Assembly: GCA_022511295.1 (NCBI GenBank) | Contig: JAFLRT010000008.1 | Span: forward strand, 1-41,876 | Direction: 5' to 3' | DNA: 41,876 nucleotides | Source: Alistipes sp. | GTDB lineage: Bacteria > Bacteroidota > Bacteroidia > Bacteroidales > Rikenellaceae | Shown here: piece after piece, positions 15,674 through 24,901 of the stretch | Layout of the letters: each line of letters starts with the position of its first letter | How positions within the stretch are numbered: the first letter of the stretch is position 1 | Program-made: the position numbers and the translations under genes | Notes under the pieces: model-generated | Database searches by the model: none | What the model saw: the letters and a program-made list of their open reading frames with translations, nothing else | Told to the model about the DNA's origin: nothing

Positions 15674-17251
15674 ATGCAAGATTTGAGTGCGCTCGAAGGC
15701 AAGACATTAGCCGAACTGCGCGAAATAGGCAGGGTGCTTGGCATTACAGACACCACTTTAAGAAAAAAAGAGTTGTTCAACAGGATTGTCGAAATCGCAT
15801 CGCGTGAAGATGCTGCGACGGAACCGCAGCCGGCGACAGCACCTGCACGTCGTCGCGGGCGTCCGCCTCGCGCACGAATGACGGAGCAGGCACAGCAGGT
15901 AATGCCTGCTGAGGAGCCGGTCTCAGAGCAACCGGTTGGCGGCAGCAGCAATGAGCCTGCACCGCAAGATGCTCCTGTGGCAGAACAGCCGGCGCCTAAA
16001 CGTCGTGGCCGCAAACCGAAGAATCATGTTCCCGAGGAGAGTGCTAAGACAGAGACCTCATCTGAATCGGATTCAGCACCGATAGCAGACGAGGCGGACG
16101 ATACCGAAGGCGACAATATAACCAAGGATGATTATACCGGCGTTATCGAGGGTGAAGGCGTCCTTGAACTTATCCCCGACGGCTACGGTTTTCTGCGTTC
16201 AGCCGACTACAACTATCTCAACTCTCCGGACGATATATATGTATCGCCCTCGCAGATAAAACTTTTCGGACTGAAGGCCGGCGATACAGTAAGCGGTGTA
16301 ATCAGACCGCCGAAAGAGGGAGAGAAATATTTCCCGCTTGTAAAAGTAAACTATATCAACGGTCTTGAACCTGACTATATCCGCGACCGTGTACAGTTCG
16401 AGTATATGACCCCGCTCTTCCCGAGCGAGAAGTTCAACCTTACGGGCAACGGTCATAACAACCTTTCCAATCGCATTATAGACCTTTTCTCGCCTATCGG
16501 CAAAGGACAGCGCGGACTTATCGTGGCACAGCCAAAAACCGGTAAGACGATGCTGCTGCAATCAATAGCCAACGCCATTGCAGACAATCACCCGGAGGTA
16601 TATATGATTGTGCTGCTCATTGACGAACGTCCGGAAGAGGTTACCGAAATGGCCCGCAATGTCAAGGCAGAGGTTGTCGCATCAACATTCGACGAGCAGG
16701 CATCGCGCCACGTCAAGGTGGCTGAAATGGTATTGGAGAAGGCGAAACGTATGGTGGAATGCGGACACGACGTGGTTATCTTCCTCGACTCAATCACCCG
16801 TCTGGCCCGTGCATACAACTCGGTGCAGCCGGCGTCGGGTAAGGTGCTGTCCGGCGGTGTCGATGCCAACGCGTTGCACAAGCCCAAGCGTTTCTTCGGT
16901 GCGGCACGCAACACCGAGGAGAAAGGCTCGCTGACGATTATCGCCACTGCTCTTATTGATACAGGCTCAAAGATGGACGAGGTTATTTTCGAGGAGTTCA
17001 AAGGTACCGGCAATATGGAACTTCAACTCGACCGCAAACTGTCCAACAAGCGTATCTACCCCGCTGTCGATGTTATTGCATCCGGGACGCGCCGCGAAGA
17101 CCTGCTTCTCTCGCGCGAGGTTATGAACCGCACATGGATACTGCGCAAATACCTTTCGGATATGACCACAGTAGAGACTATGGAGTTCCTGCAGAAACAG
17201 ATGGGGCTTACCGACTCCAACGAGGAGTTCTTGGCAACGATGAATCAATAA
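15674..17251 (+). CDS. rho: Transcription termination factor Rho with disordered insert
   Basis: Rho is the hexameric RNA-dependent ATPase that terminates transcription. From the ATG at 15674 the product has 525 residues. It has the N-terminal helical Rho_N domain (1-44), a low-complexity insert (about 45-150), the cold-shock-like RNA-binding domain (about 155-230; [11 protein letters not shown]) and the ATPase core with Walker [12 protein letters not shown] (285-295). The core also has [14 protein letters not shown] and the secondary RNA-binding [17 protein letters not shown] loop. The insert is rich in Pro, Glu and Ala and carries two AT-hook-like blocks, [10 protein letters not shown] (59-68) and KRRGRKPK (109-116). 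E. coli Rho (419 residues) lacks this insert. Confidence 0.97.
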   Translation: MQDLSALEGKTLAELREIGRVLGITDTTLRKKELFNRIVEIASREDAATEPQPATAPARRRGRPPRARMTEQAQQVMPAEEPVSEQPVGGSSNEPAPQDAPVAEQPAPKRRGRKPKNHVPEESAKTETSSESDSAPIADEADDTEGDNITKDDYTGVIEGEGVLELIPDGYGFLRSADYNYLNSPDDIYVSPSQIKLFGLKAGDTVSGVIRPPKEGEKYFPLVKVNYINGLEPDYIRDRVQFEYMTPLFPSEKFNLTGNGHNNLSNRIIDLFSPIGKGQRGLIVAQPKTGKTMLLQSIANAIADNHPEVYMIVLLIDERPEEVTEMARNVKAEVVASTFDEQASRHVKVAEMVLEKAKRMVECGHDVVIFLDSITRLARAYNSVQPASGKVLSGGVDANALHKPKRFFGAARNTEEKGSLTIIATALIDTGSKMDEVIFEEFKGTGNMELQLDRKLSNKRIYPAVDVIASGTRREDLLLSREVMNRTWILRKYLSDMTTVETMEFLQKQMGLTDSNEEFLATMNQ

Positions 17252-17266
17252 GTTCAGAGATAAGAG

Positions 17267-18037
17267 ATGAAAAGAGTATTGTTGCTGGCCATACTTGCAA
17301 TGCTCTCTTTACCCTCATTCGGCTGGGGACAGAAGGGGCATGATGTAACGGCGTACATTGCAGAGTGCAATCTCAAAACCCGTGTGCGCAACAAGGTAAC
17401 GAATATTCTTGGAGGACATTCGCTTGTATACTATGCCAACTGGCTGGATAACGCAAGCCATACTCCGGAATATGAGTATACGCGCACCTGGCACTATGCA
17501 AATGTAGATGAAGGTTTTACCTATGAGACAATGGATAAACTTCCCGAAGGCGATGTTATAACAGCCATCGAGGATTTGACAGCCAAACTCAAGGCAGGCA
17601 ACCTCGAACCGGAGAAAGAGAAACTCTATCTTATGATGCTCATCCATTTGGTCGGCGATATGCATTGCCCCATGCACGCAGGGCATCGCACAGACCGAGG
17701 CGGCAATTCTGTCCAGATAAAATTCTTCAATTCGCCGCGCAAGTTGCACGGCATATGGGATACCGACCTCGTGGAGGCAGCGCACAAATGGGGATATGTC
17801 GATTGGCAGTATCAGATAGACCGCTCAAGCAAAACTACGAAGCGTCATATTGCCGAAGGTCCACCGGAAAAGTGGTTTAACGAGACACACGCCATCGCCA
17901 CGCAGATATATGCTGACACGCCGGAAGGAACTGTGGTATCATACGACTATATTGCAAAATACACTCCCGTAATTGAAGACCAATTGATGCGAGGCGGCAT
18001 TCGTTTAGCGAAGATACTTAATGATATTTACGGATAG
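17267..18037 (+). CDS. S1/P1-type secreted nuclease
   Basis: The 256-residue protein has a signal peptide whose cleavage after SFG exposes Trp20, and this family uses its mature N-terminal Trp as a zinc ligand. All nine trinuclear-zinc ligands of P1 nuclease can be aligned: Trp20, His25, Asp61, His76, His127, Asp131, His137, His161 and Asp165 (WGQKGHD, WLDNAS, WHYAN, HLVGDMHCPMH, LHGIWDTD). It should degrade single-stranded DNA or RNA, or 3'-nucleotides, in the periplasm or outside the cell, probably for phosphate and nucleoside scavenging. It starts 15 nt after rho, an odd neighbour, so it may be co-transcribed with it. Confidence 0.93.
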   Translation: MKRVLLLAILAMLSLPSFGWGQKGHDVTAYIAECNLKTRVRNKVTNILGGHSLVYYANWLDNASHTPEYEYTRTWHYANVDEGFTYETMDKLPEGDVITAIEDLTAKLKAGNLEPEKEKLYLMMLIHLVGDMHCPMHAGHRTDRGGNSVQIKFFNSPRKLHGIWDTDLVEAAHKWGYVDWQYQIDRSSKTTKRHIAEGPPEKWFNETHAIATQIYADTPEGTVVSYDYIAKYTPVIEDQLMRGGIRLAKILNDIYG

Positions 18038-18040
18038 TTT

Positions 18041-18071
18041 TTTGTTACAGCAATAAAAATGTATATATTTG
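18041..18071 (+). promoter_or_regulatory. Consensus promoter of tRNA-Gly
   Basis: TTTG (18041-18044, within a T6G run) is followed after exactly 19 nt by TATATTTG (18064-18071). The tRNA begins 11 nt further on, so it is an independent transcription unit. Confidence 0.75.
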
Positions 18072-18081
18072 CAGCACCGCT

Positions 18082-18156
<75 letters not shown>

Positions 18157-18161
18157 AAAGA

Positions 18162-18206
18162 GAACAGACAGCACCTCAGTCGAAATAAGACAGGTGCTGT
18201 CTGTTC
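18162..18206. terminator. Strong bidirectional terminator
   Basis: A perfect 15-bp stem (GAACAGACAGCACCT / AGGTGCTGTCTGTTC) is followed by CCTTTTAT on the + strand and preceded by AAAAG, which is CTTTT on the - strand. It ends the tRNA transcript and, read the other way, the hexosaminidase transcript, which stops at 18228. Confidence 0.9.
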
Positions 18207-18227
18207 CTTTTATAGATTATCAGTTTA

Positions 18228-20267
18228 TTACTTCACGACAATCTCATCGGTAAACACGAAGCCTCCGAACTCACCGATAGAGGCCCTGTAACGGATATAT
18301 CGCGCACGGGTCTTGCCGCTCCATGAGAAAGTTTTGAAACTTACTTCATCGTCTTTTACTATCTCGTGGTCTATATGCGCAATCGTCTTGAAATGCCGTC
18401 CGTCATTCGACACTGCAATCTCAACACCGGCAGGCATAAAGACTTCAGGACCGCATATCTGCATAAAGTCCGCACCTACATAGCTTATCTTCGTGCGTCG
18501 TCCGAGGTCGATTACAGCATCCATACCGTTGCCGCCTATAAAGCCCTGCCAACGCAAATCGCTGTAATTCCAACCGCCGCGCAAACCATCAACAAGGGCT
18601 TCGTCGCCACCGGCTGAATATCCTGCGAAATATTTTCCTCCTTCACCATACGTTACGCTCTTACCGACAGCCAGATGCGATATCGGATATTCAGCCTCAG
18701 GCCTGTTGCCCTGCTCATGAGCCAAATCGAAAGCCGAAACGCCCGAAGTGCGCAAATCCTCCACTGCATCGAGGGCGCGCATACGGAAATCGCCATAATC
18801 CATAACTTCAGGGTCGCTCCATGCCACTTCGGCAAGCGCAAGCGCACGAGGATACAACATATGCTCGGCATGCTCTTTTGTAGGAATATACTCCGCCCAA
18901 AGGTTAGCCTGTACGCCTACGATATGCGAAGCAACATCTTCCGGAGTATCGGCCGGCACCGGATTGTATGAGTAGACTTTCGACAAAGGCAGATAACCGC
19001 CTATGGCCTCGGGTTGAGTCGAGGGAGCATCCTGATATGAGTCGAAATAGCAGTACCATCCCGGGGTCATGATAACATCATAGCCCTCGGCAGCAGCCTT
19101 TAGCCCACGCTCGGCACCGCGCCAGCACATAATAACCGCATCGTCAGCAGCACCGCCGTCGAGTATCTCATCCCATCCTATTACACGGCGTCCGGAAGAT
19201 GCCACAAAATCACCCACACGACGCATCATATATGATTGCAGTTCATCAACACTCTGCAATTTCTCATTGCGCATACGCTCCTGGCAAAGCGGGCAACTTT
19301 TCCAGTGATTTTTTGCGGCCTCATCTCCACCGATATGTATATACTCCGACGGGAACATCTCTATAACCTCCGACAGAACGCCTTCGATAAAATCGAATGT
19401 AGATTCATTGCCTATACAAAAATCGCCATGCACAGATACGCCTTTAGAGCAGCCGAGGTCGGGATATGCAGCCATAACCTCCTCGGAGTGCGACGGCATC
19501 TCAATCTCCGGAATGACAGTTATATAACGCGATGCAGCATATTCCACTATCTCACGTATATCGTCGCGAGTATAATAGCCGCCATAGGCACCCTCACTAC
19601 CCTTTTCCGCATAGCGATGACCGTTGCGGCTCCAATCCTTCCACAACGCTTCAGGACGCCATGCAGCAAACTCCGTAAGGCGCGGATAACCGTCGATATC
19701 TATACGCCAACCGGCAGCATCCGTAAGATGCAGATGCAGGCGGTTTATCTTATATCGCGACAATATATCTATCTGTTTTTTAATATGCTCTTTGTCAAAG
19801 AAATGACGCGACACATCGAGCATAATTCCTCTATACGCGAAGCGCGGTTCATCCGTTATGGTGCCGCAAGGTATCGACGTGCCGTCATAGAGTTGCAGTA
19901 GCGTTTGCACACCGTAGAAAAGTCCTGCCGGAGACAAGGCGAGTATATTCACTCCAGCCGGCGAGACCGCCAATACATATCCCTCGGGGGATGTTATGCC
20001 TTCAACGTCATCGACGACAGCAAGAATCACGGCATTGTCAGCGGCCGATTCGGAGGCAGTTATACCAAGAGCGGATTGTGATACATACTCCTCCAACATA
20101 AGTTTATCCTCTGGCACATTGCACACCACAACAAGACGCGTTTCGTCATTTGGAGAAAAACAACCGCCGGCATCAAGGGACTGAACTCGCGGCTGAGGAA
20201 TAACTGCATGAGCAATCGTCCAGATAAACATTACCGGAAGAAGGGAAATTGTCAATTTTACTTTCAT
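18228..20267 (-). CDS. Beta-N-acetylhexosaminidase (GH20), exported
   Basis: From the ATG at 20267 the product has 679 residues with a signal peptide (MKVKLTISLLPVMFIWTIAHA). A longer frame starts at 20312, but the - strand promoter word at 20294-20301 lies between the two ATGs, so the shorter start is right. Residues about 25-140 form the GH20b domain and about 143-490 the catalytic barrel, with the substrate-assisted Asp315-Glu316 pair in HIGGDEA and Arg146. A C-terminal carbohydrate-binding (F5/8-type) domain spans about 545-679. It would remove terminal GlcNAc or GalNAc from host glycans or peptidoglycan fragments in the periplasm or at the surface. No SusCD pair is adjacent. Confidence 0.95.
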   Translation of the reverse strand: MKVKLTISLLPVMFIWTIAHAVIPQPRVQSLDAGGCFSPNDETRLVVVCNVPEDKLMLEEYVSQSALGITASESAADNAVILAVVDDVEGITSPEGYVLAVSPAGVNILALSPAGLFYGVQTLLQLYDGTSIPCGTITDEPRFAYRGIMLDVSRHFFDKEHIKKQIDILSRYKINRLHLHLTDAAGWRIDIDGYPRLTEFAAWRPEALWKDWSRNGHRYAEKGSEGAYGGYYTRDDIREIVEYAASRYITVIPEIEMPSHSEEVMAAYPDLGCSKGVSVHGDFCIGNESTFDFIEGVLSEVIEMFPSEYIHIGGDEAAKNHWKSCPLCQERMRNEKLQSVDELQSYMMRRVGDFVASSGRRVIGWDEILDGGAADDAVIMCWRGAERGLKAAAEGYDVIMTPGWYCYFDSYQDAPSTQPEAIGGYLPLSKVYSYNPVPADTPEDVASHIVGVQANLWAEYIPTKEHAEHMLYPRALALAEVAWSDPEVMDYGDFRMRALDAVEDLRTSGVSAFDLAHEQGNRPEAEYPISHLAVGKSVTYGEGGKYFAGYSAGGDEALVDGLRGGWNYSDLRWQGFIGGNGMDAVIDLGRRTKISYVGADFMQICGPEVFMPAGVEIAVSNDGRHFKTIAHIDHEIVKDDEVSFKTFSWSGKTRARYIRYRASIGEFGGFVFTDEIVVK

Positions 20268-20293
20268 AATTACATATATAAAATAAGCGAGAA

Positions 20294-20301
20294 CAAATAT
20301 A
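20294..20301 (-). promoter_or_regulatory. Promoter -7 element of hexosaminidase
   Basis: On the - strand TATATTTG occurs 27 nt before the ATG at 20267. It lies back-to-back with the mazG element at 20323-20330, so the two promoters occupy the same 40 bp. Confidence 0.6.
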
Positions 20302-20322
20302 GTGTTTTCCATCGAAAAAAAC

Positions 20323-20330
20323 TAACTTTG
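20323..20330 (+). promoter_or_regulatory. Promoter -7 element of mazG
   Basis: TAACTTTG followed by C lies 23 nt before the mazG ATG at 20354. No TTTG is found 19 nt upstream. Confidence 0.55.
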
Positions 20331-20353
20331 CAGCAAAAGAGAACACATCGAAA

Positions 20354-21157
20354 ATGAGCAACAGAAAAACCGAAGCCGCAGGACGTCTGCTTGAAATCAT
20401 GGACCGCCTGCGCGTGGAGTGTCCCTGGGACCGTGAACAGACATTCGAATCCCTGCGCAACAACACTATAGAGGAGACATACGAGTTGGCGGATGCAATC
20501 GCCGACGGCGATATGGATGGTATCAAAGAGGAGTTGGGAGACCTGCTTCTGCATGTAGTATTCTATTCCAAACTTGGCGACGAGGCTCACCGTTTCGATT
20601 TTGCAGATGTTGCCGACGGTGTATGCGACAAGTTGATATATCGCCACCCGCACGTTTTCGGCGATATTCATGCCGATACTCCCGAGGAGGTGCGACACAA
20701 CTGGGAGGCTCTCAAGCTGCGCAAAAAGAACCGCAAAGGCGGTCTGCTGTCAGGCGTCCCGCGCAGTCTGCCATCTATGGTTAAGGCATATCGAATAAGC
20801 GAAAAAGCCTCGGGCATAGGTTTTGACTGGAAAAATCCTGAAGACGTTTGGGCAAAAGTGTCGGAGGAGATGACCGAAGTGCAGGCAGAAGTCGCATCGG
20901 GCGACAAGGAGCGCCTGACAGGTGAGATAGGCGACCTCTTCTTTGCATTGGTGAATGCCTGCCGTAAATATGGCATCGACCCCGAAATGGCTCTTGAACG
21001 CACCAATAAAAAGTTCATTTCGCGCTTCAACGGCATAGAACAGGCGGCAGCCGCACAAGGCAAGAGCCTCAGCGAGATGACGCTCGAAGAGATGGATGAA
21101 TTGTGGAATGAGCAGAAAAAGGCAGAGCATCGGGCAGAACAACAAATAAAAAAGTAA
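20354..21157 (+). CDS. mazG: Nucleoside triphosphate pyrophosphohydrolase MazG
   Basis: MazG hydrolyses (d)NTPs to monophosphate and pyrophosphate, cleaning the nucleotide pool. The 267-residue protein has two all-alpha MazG domains. The first carries ECPWDREQTFESLRNNTIEE and the metal-binding EExxE..EELGD residues (Glu40, Glu41, Glu44, Glu60, Asp63). The second repeats the pattern in SEEMTEVQAEVASGD and GEIGDLFFALVN. The length and the two-domain layout match the E. coli type. It is followed after 7 nt by the gamma-carbonic-anhydrase-like gene, so the two form an operon. Confidence 0.95.
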   Translation: MSNRKTEAAGRLLEIMDRLRVECPWDREQTFESLRNNTIEETYELADAIADGDMDGIKEELGDLLLHVVFYSKLGDEAHRFDFADVADGVCDKLIYRHPHVFGDIHADTPEEVRHNWEALKLRKKNRKGGLLSGVPRSLPSMVKAYRISEKASGIGFDWKNPEDVWAKVSEEMTEVQAEVASGDKERLTGEIGDLFFALVNACRKYGIDPEMALERTNKKFISRFNGIEQAAAAQGKSLSEMTLEEMDELWNEQKKAEHRAEQQIKK

Positions 21158-21164
21158 AAAATAT

Positions 21165-21707
21165 ATGGCTCTTATAAAGAAAGTACGCGGACACGAACCG
21201 CAGATAGGAGAAAACACATTTTTAGCAGAGACCGCCGTAATTATAGGCGACGTAAAGATAGGCAGCGACTGCTCGATATGGTACAACGCCGTACTTCGAG
21301 GCGATGTAAACAGCATCACCATAGGCGACCGCACCAATATACAGGACGGAACGGTGATACACACCACATTCGATATGTCGAAACATCCGTCCCAGGCCCA
21401 TATCGGCAATGATGTTTCTATCGGCCACAACGCCACTATTCACGGTGCGACAATCGGAGACAAATGCCTGATTGGCATGGGCGCTACCGTGCTTGACAAC
21501 GCGGTCGTTCCCTCAGGATGCATCATCGCGGCAAATGCCCTCGTACTGTCAGGCAGCGTTCTTGAACCCGACTCGCTATATGCCGGAATCCCTGCAAAGA
21601 AAATCAAGAGCGTAACACCCGAACAGCGACAGGAGATTATAGAACGCACGGCACGCGACTATCGCCTCTATGCATCATGGTTTATGGAGGAGCAGGATAA
21701 GCAGTAG
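21165..21707 (+). CDS. Gamma-carbonic-anhydrase-family protein
   Basis: The 180-residue protein consists mainly of hexapeptide repeats forming a left-handed beta-helix (IGENTFLAETAVIIGDVKIG and onwards), with a C-terminal helix. The three zinc-ligand histidines of the gamma-carbonic anhydrase family are present: His66 (GTVIHTT), His88 and His93 (GHNATIHG). Many members (YrdA, PaaY types) bind metal, and only some hydrate CO2, so the reaction is uncertain. It is cytoplasmic and trimeric by family. It is co-transcribed with mazG (7-nt gap). Confidence 0.92.
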   Translation: MALIKKVRGHEPQIGENTFLAETAVIIGDVKIGSDCSIWYNAVLRGDVNSITIGDRTNIQDGTVIHTTFDMSKHPSQAHIGNDVSIGHNATIHGATIGDKCLIGMGATVLDNAVVPSGCIIAANALVLSGSVLEPDSLYAGIPAKKIKSVTPEQRQEIIERTARDYRLYASWFMEEQDKQ

Positions 21708-21755
21708 CCGGAAACAGAAAACTTGCATAAAACCCGATTTTTGAATATAATTCAT

Positions 21756-21763
21756 TATATTTG
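21756..21763 (+). promoter_or_regulatory. Promoter -7 element of the large receptor gene
   Basis: TATATTTG followed by C lies 56 nt before the ATG at 21820. The leader contains nothing resembling a known riboswitch. A TTTTTG run lies only 12 nt upstream of the word, so the -33 element is unclear. Confidence 0.5.
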
Positions 21764-21819
21764 CAATGTGTAAAAAATAAGCGCAACGCTCACAAAAGAT
21801 ACGAGTTACCGTTTTTAGG

Positions 21820-24800
21820 ATGAGAAAGGTTATTCTGCTTTTCATGTTGCTTCTGACTTATGGAGCAGCTGTCGCTCAAAAGAGAGGAGCCATAACTGTT
21901 AAAATAGTCGACGCCGATTCGAAAGAGGGAATCCCGGGCGCCATAGTCGAGGTATTCCCTAAATCCAGGCCCGACAATAAACGATACTACACCTCCGGCT
22001 ATGGCGGCAACCTCGAGATAAAATCCCTTGAATATGGCGAGTATACAGCCATATCTTCATTTCTCGGCTATGCCGATTTGGAGACGCAGTTCAAGGTATC
22101 GTCTTCAACGCATAATCTCGGACAGTGGATTATGACCGAGAGCGCCACTAGAATAGAGGCAGTAGTCAAAGAGGTGCAGGCTCTGCGCACATCACAGGAC
22201 GGCGACACGCTTAGTTATAATGCAGGGGCATTCAAAGTATCGAACGATGCCGATGTGGAGGGACTGCTGAAAAAAATGCCTGGTATCACTATCAACAACG
22301 GAGAGGTTGAGGCACAAGGTGAGACAGTCAAAAAAATTTTTGTGGACGGCAAGGAGTTCTTCGGCGAGGATGTAAGCACGGCCATAAAATCATTGCCGGC
22401 ACAGGCTGTAGACCGAATAGAGGTATACAACAAGCTGAGCGACCAGGCCGAGTTCTCAGGAATGGACGATGGCGAGGGATACAAAGCCATAAACATAGTA
22501 ACCCATGCCAATATGCGGCAGGGGCAGTTCGGAAAGATGTACGCCGGTTATGGTTATCAGCCGAAAACGGATGATGTTACATCGCACCACAAATATGTAG
22601 TAGGCGGAAATGTAAATATATTTCAAGACGACAGCCGCATATCGCTCATCGGACTTTTTAACAATATAAATCAGCAGAATTTCTCATTCGAGGATATTCT
22701 CGGCGTTACCGGTTCTTCTTCGGGCGGAGGCCGCTCCGGCGGCGGTCCGGGGCGAGGACGCGGTGTAGGTCAGTATATGGTGCGTCCTCAAGACGGTGTC
22801 GCATCGGTAAACTCCATAGGTCTTAACTACTCGGATACGTGGGGAAAGAGAGAGCAGGTTACATTCCAGGGCAGTTACTTCTTTAACAATACCACCACTA
22901 AAAATCTGTCGGAAGACAATACATGGTATGAGGCCCCATCACCCGCAGACACGCTCTACAAGAGAGGATTTTCACGCATACTGAACAACAATCACCGTCT
23001 GAGCGCTCGTGTGGAATGGAAAATATCCGACAACCAGTCGCTTATGTCGCGAACATCGGTCAGTTATCAGGGCAACTCCCCGCACTCAAACACTTTGGGT
23101 TATCAGTATGGTCAAAGCGGTTTCAGTTTTATAGCCGACTCCACATATACGAAGTCGCACGGTTGGAACGTAAGCGAGTTTCTGCAATACCGCCTGCGTC
23201 TCGGCAAAGCCGGTCGGACTATGACTGTGGACGGCCGTTTCAACTATATGGACAACCGCAATCATCGGCAACTCGTATCGAACAAAGCGGGTGTAATACC
23301 CGGAGACAACAGCGAATACGACTCCTATCGCGAAATGACCGATGCAGAAGACTGGACCGAGAGATTCAAGAGCGACAATATGTTATATAATCCTGTATAT
23401 CAATATATAGCATCCCCATCGCGCACCTACTCAGTCGGCGGCAACTTTACGTACAACGAGCCTTTAGGCAATGTTATGCAGTTGAGTTTCTCGTATAGGT
23501 TCAATTACCAGAACTCAAACCGCAACCAGACGGCATTTTTCACCGATAGGACCTTCGGCAACCGCGAGGAGAATCCGGAAATGACAAATTTCTATGAAAG
23601 CGGTTACTGGACACACCGCCTGGGACCGGGATTCCGTTATTCAAAGGACAAGAACACGGTTGTAGCAAACGTCTATTACCAACGCTCGGCACTCGACGGC
23701 CGGGTTATAGGCGGTCAGAAAGATGATATCAACCGCAGTTTTAACAATGTCCTTTACTTTGCCATGTGCAATTATATGTTCGACAGAGAGAACTCTATCC
23801 GCGTTTTCCTGCGCTCATCGACCGACGCTCCGTCAGTCTCGCAGTTACAGAACATATACGACACATCGACCCCGCAATACATAAGTGTAGGTAACAAGAA
23901 GTTGATGCCGGCATATTCGCACAGCCTTAATTTTCACTACATTAACTCCAATGTAGAGAAAGGTCGCACCTTTATGTGGATGTTTTCTGCCCAGAATCAA
24001 CAGAACTACATATCATCTTCAACATGGTATACCGGCGGCACGCCTCTGACACTGGAAGACGGGGATACGTACAATCCGCAGCGCGTTACATCGTACGAAA
24101 ATATCAACGGTTACTGGTTCTTGCGGACTCATGTCAGTCTCGGTCTGCCGCTGTCTTTTATGAAGTGCAACCTTAACATTATGACCGGCGTAAATTACAA
24201 CGTGCTGCCGGCAGCCTATTACAACAGCAGGCAGGATATGCTCGACCATATATTCTCGGTAAACAAGGCTAAGAATATCGGTTATGACATGAATGTTACA
24301 CTCGGCAGCAATATTTCCGAGAATATCGATTTCACCGTTTCGTGGAAAGGGACATTTAACCAGGCATGGAATACCGACACGACAACCGGCGGCAATAAGA
24401 ACAACTACTTCAACCACACGGCGGCAGCATCGCTGAAATGGATATTCTGGAAAGGTTTTACATTGACGGCGAATTGTTCGTACATTCAGTACGTTGGCTA
24501 TACGACCAAGTACAACGAGAATTATGTACTCTGCAACATTTACCTGGGCAAAAAGGTCTTCCGCAACCAATTGGGAGAGGTTCAGATTGGTGTAAACGAC
24601 ATTGCAAATCAGAATACGGCATTCGTGCGCAACACGGGGTCGGGATATACCCAGAATTTGCGCAACAGCATAATAGGAAGGTATTTCAGCATCCAATTCG
24701 TATACAACCTGCGCCATTTCGGCAAAAAGGGTTCGACAAATCATAACGATTATGACTACAATAAGTCGTCAAGCGGCGTAGGAGTAAACGGCGGCAGCAA

Positions 24801-24837
24801 CCAGCGTCCGCTCGGACCTCCTCCGGGGATAAGATAG
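21820..24837 (+). CDS. Outer membrane receptor, TonB-dependent-like (beta-barrel family 3)
   Basis: The 1005-residue protein has a signal peptide (VILLFMLLLTYGAAVA) and a carboxypeptidase-regulatory-like domain (about 23-110). A plug-like region follows (about 125-225; DGDTLSYNAGAFKVSNDADVEG, MPGITINNGEV, VDGKEFFGED), then a long beta-barrel. This matches the Bacteroidota family of TonB-receptor-like outer membrane beta-barrel proteins, which often lack a known ligand. Residues about 302-322 are a Gly/Ser/Arg-rich stretch, probably a surface loop. It is monocistronic. A terminator lies between it and the convergent receptor gene. No SusD-like lipoprotein follows, so nutrient-import identity is uncertain. 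Confidence 0.88.
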   Translation: MRKVILLFMLLLTYGAAVAQKRGAITVKIVDADSKEGIPGAIVEVFPKSRPDNKRYYTSGYGGNLEIKSLEYGEYTAISSFLGYADLETQFKVSSSTHNLGQWIMTESATRIEAVVKEVQALRTSQDGDTLSYNAGAFKVSNDADVEGLLKKMPGITINNGEVEAQGETVKKIFVDGKEFFGEDVSTAIKSLPAQAVDRIEVYNKLSDQAEFSGMDDGEGYKAINIVTHANMRQGQFGKMYAGYGYQPKTDDVTSHHKYVVGGNVNIFQDDSRISLIGLFNNINQQNFSFEDILGVTGSSSGGGRSGGGPGRGRGVGQYMVRPQDGVASVNSIGLNYSDTWGKREQVTFQGSYFFNNTTTKNLSEDNTWYEAPSPADTLYKRGFSRILNNNHRLSARVEWKISDNQSLMSRTSVSYQGNSPHSNTLGYQYGQSGFSFIADSTYTKSHGWNVSEFLQYRLRLGKAGRTMTVDGRFNYMDNRNHRQLVSNKAGVIPGDNSEYDSYREMTDAEDWTERFKSDNMLYNPVYQYIASPSRTYSVGGNFTYNEPLGNVMQLSFSYRFNYQNSNRNQTAFFTDRTFGNREENPEMTNFYESGYWTHRLGPGFRYSKDKNTVVANVYYQRSALDGRVIGGQKDDINRSFNNVLYFAMCNYMFDRENSIRVFLRSSTDAPSVSQLQNIYDTSTPQYISVGNKKLMPAYSHSLNFHYINSNVEKGRTFMWMFSAQNQQNYISSSTWYTGGTPLTLEDGDTYNPQRVTSYENINGYWFLRTHVSLGLPLSFMKCNLNIMTGVNYNVLPAAYYNSRQDMLDHIFSVNKAKNIGYDMNVTLGSNISENIDFTVSWKGTFNQAWNTDTTTGGNKNNYFNHTAAASLKWIFWKGFTLTANCSYIQYVGYTTKYNENYVLCNIYLGKKVFRNQLGEVQIGVNDIANQNTAFVRNTGSGYTQNLRNSIIGRYFSIQFVYNLRHFGKKGSTNHNDYDYNKSSSGVGVNGGSNQRPLGPPPGIR

Positions 24838-24860
24838 CAGTATAGATAATGATTATACTT

Positions 24861-24894
24861 AAAGCGGGCGGTCCCAAAGGGTATTACCCGCTTT
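24861..24894. terminator. Terminator between convergent receptor genes
   Basis: An 8-bp stem (AAAGCGGG / CCCGCTTT), with a partly paired 18-nt interior, lies between the stop codons at 24837 and 24902. It can serve both strands. Confidence 0.65.
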
Positions 24895-24901
24895 AGCCCC
24901 C

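Noticed and set aside
19236-19901. 221-codon + strand frame opposite the GH20 gene
   Set aside because: Antisense to the catalytic domain with its DE motif; no recognisable features.
21708-21819. Cobalamin or other riboswitch before the large receptor
   Set aside because: The leader is only about 50 nt after the promoter word and has no conserved box or strong hairpin.
24019-24744. 241-codon - strand frame within the large receptor gene
   Set aside because: Antisense shadow of the barrel region, with no promoter or domain.
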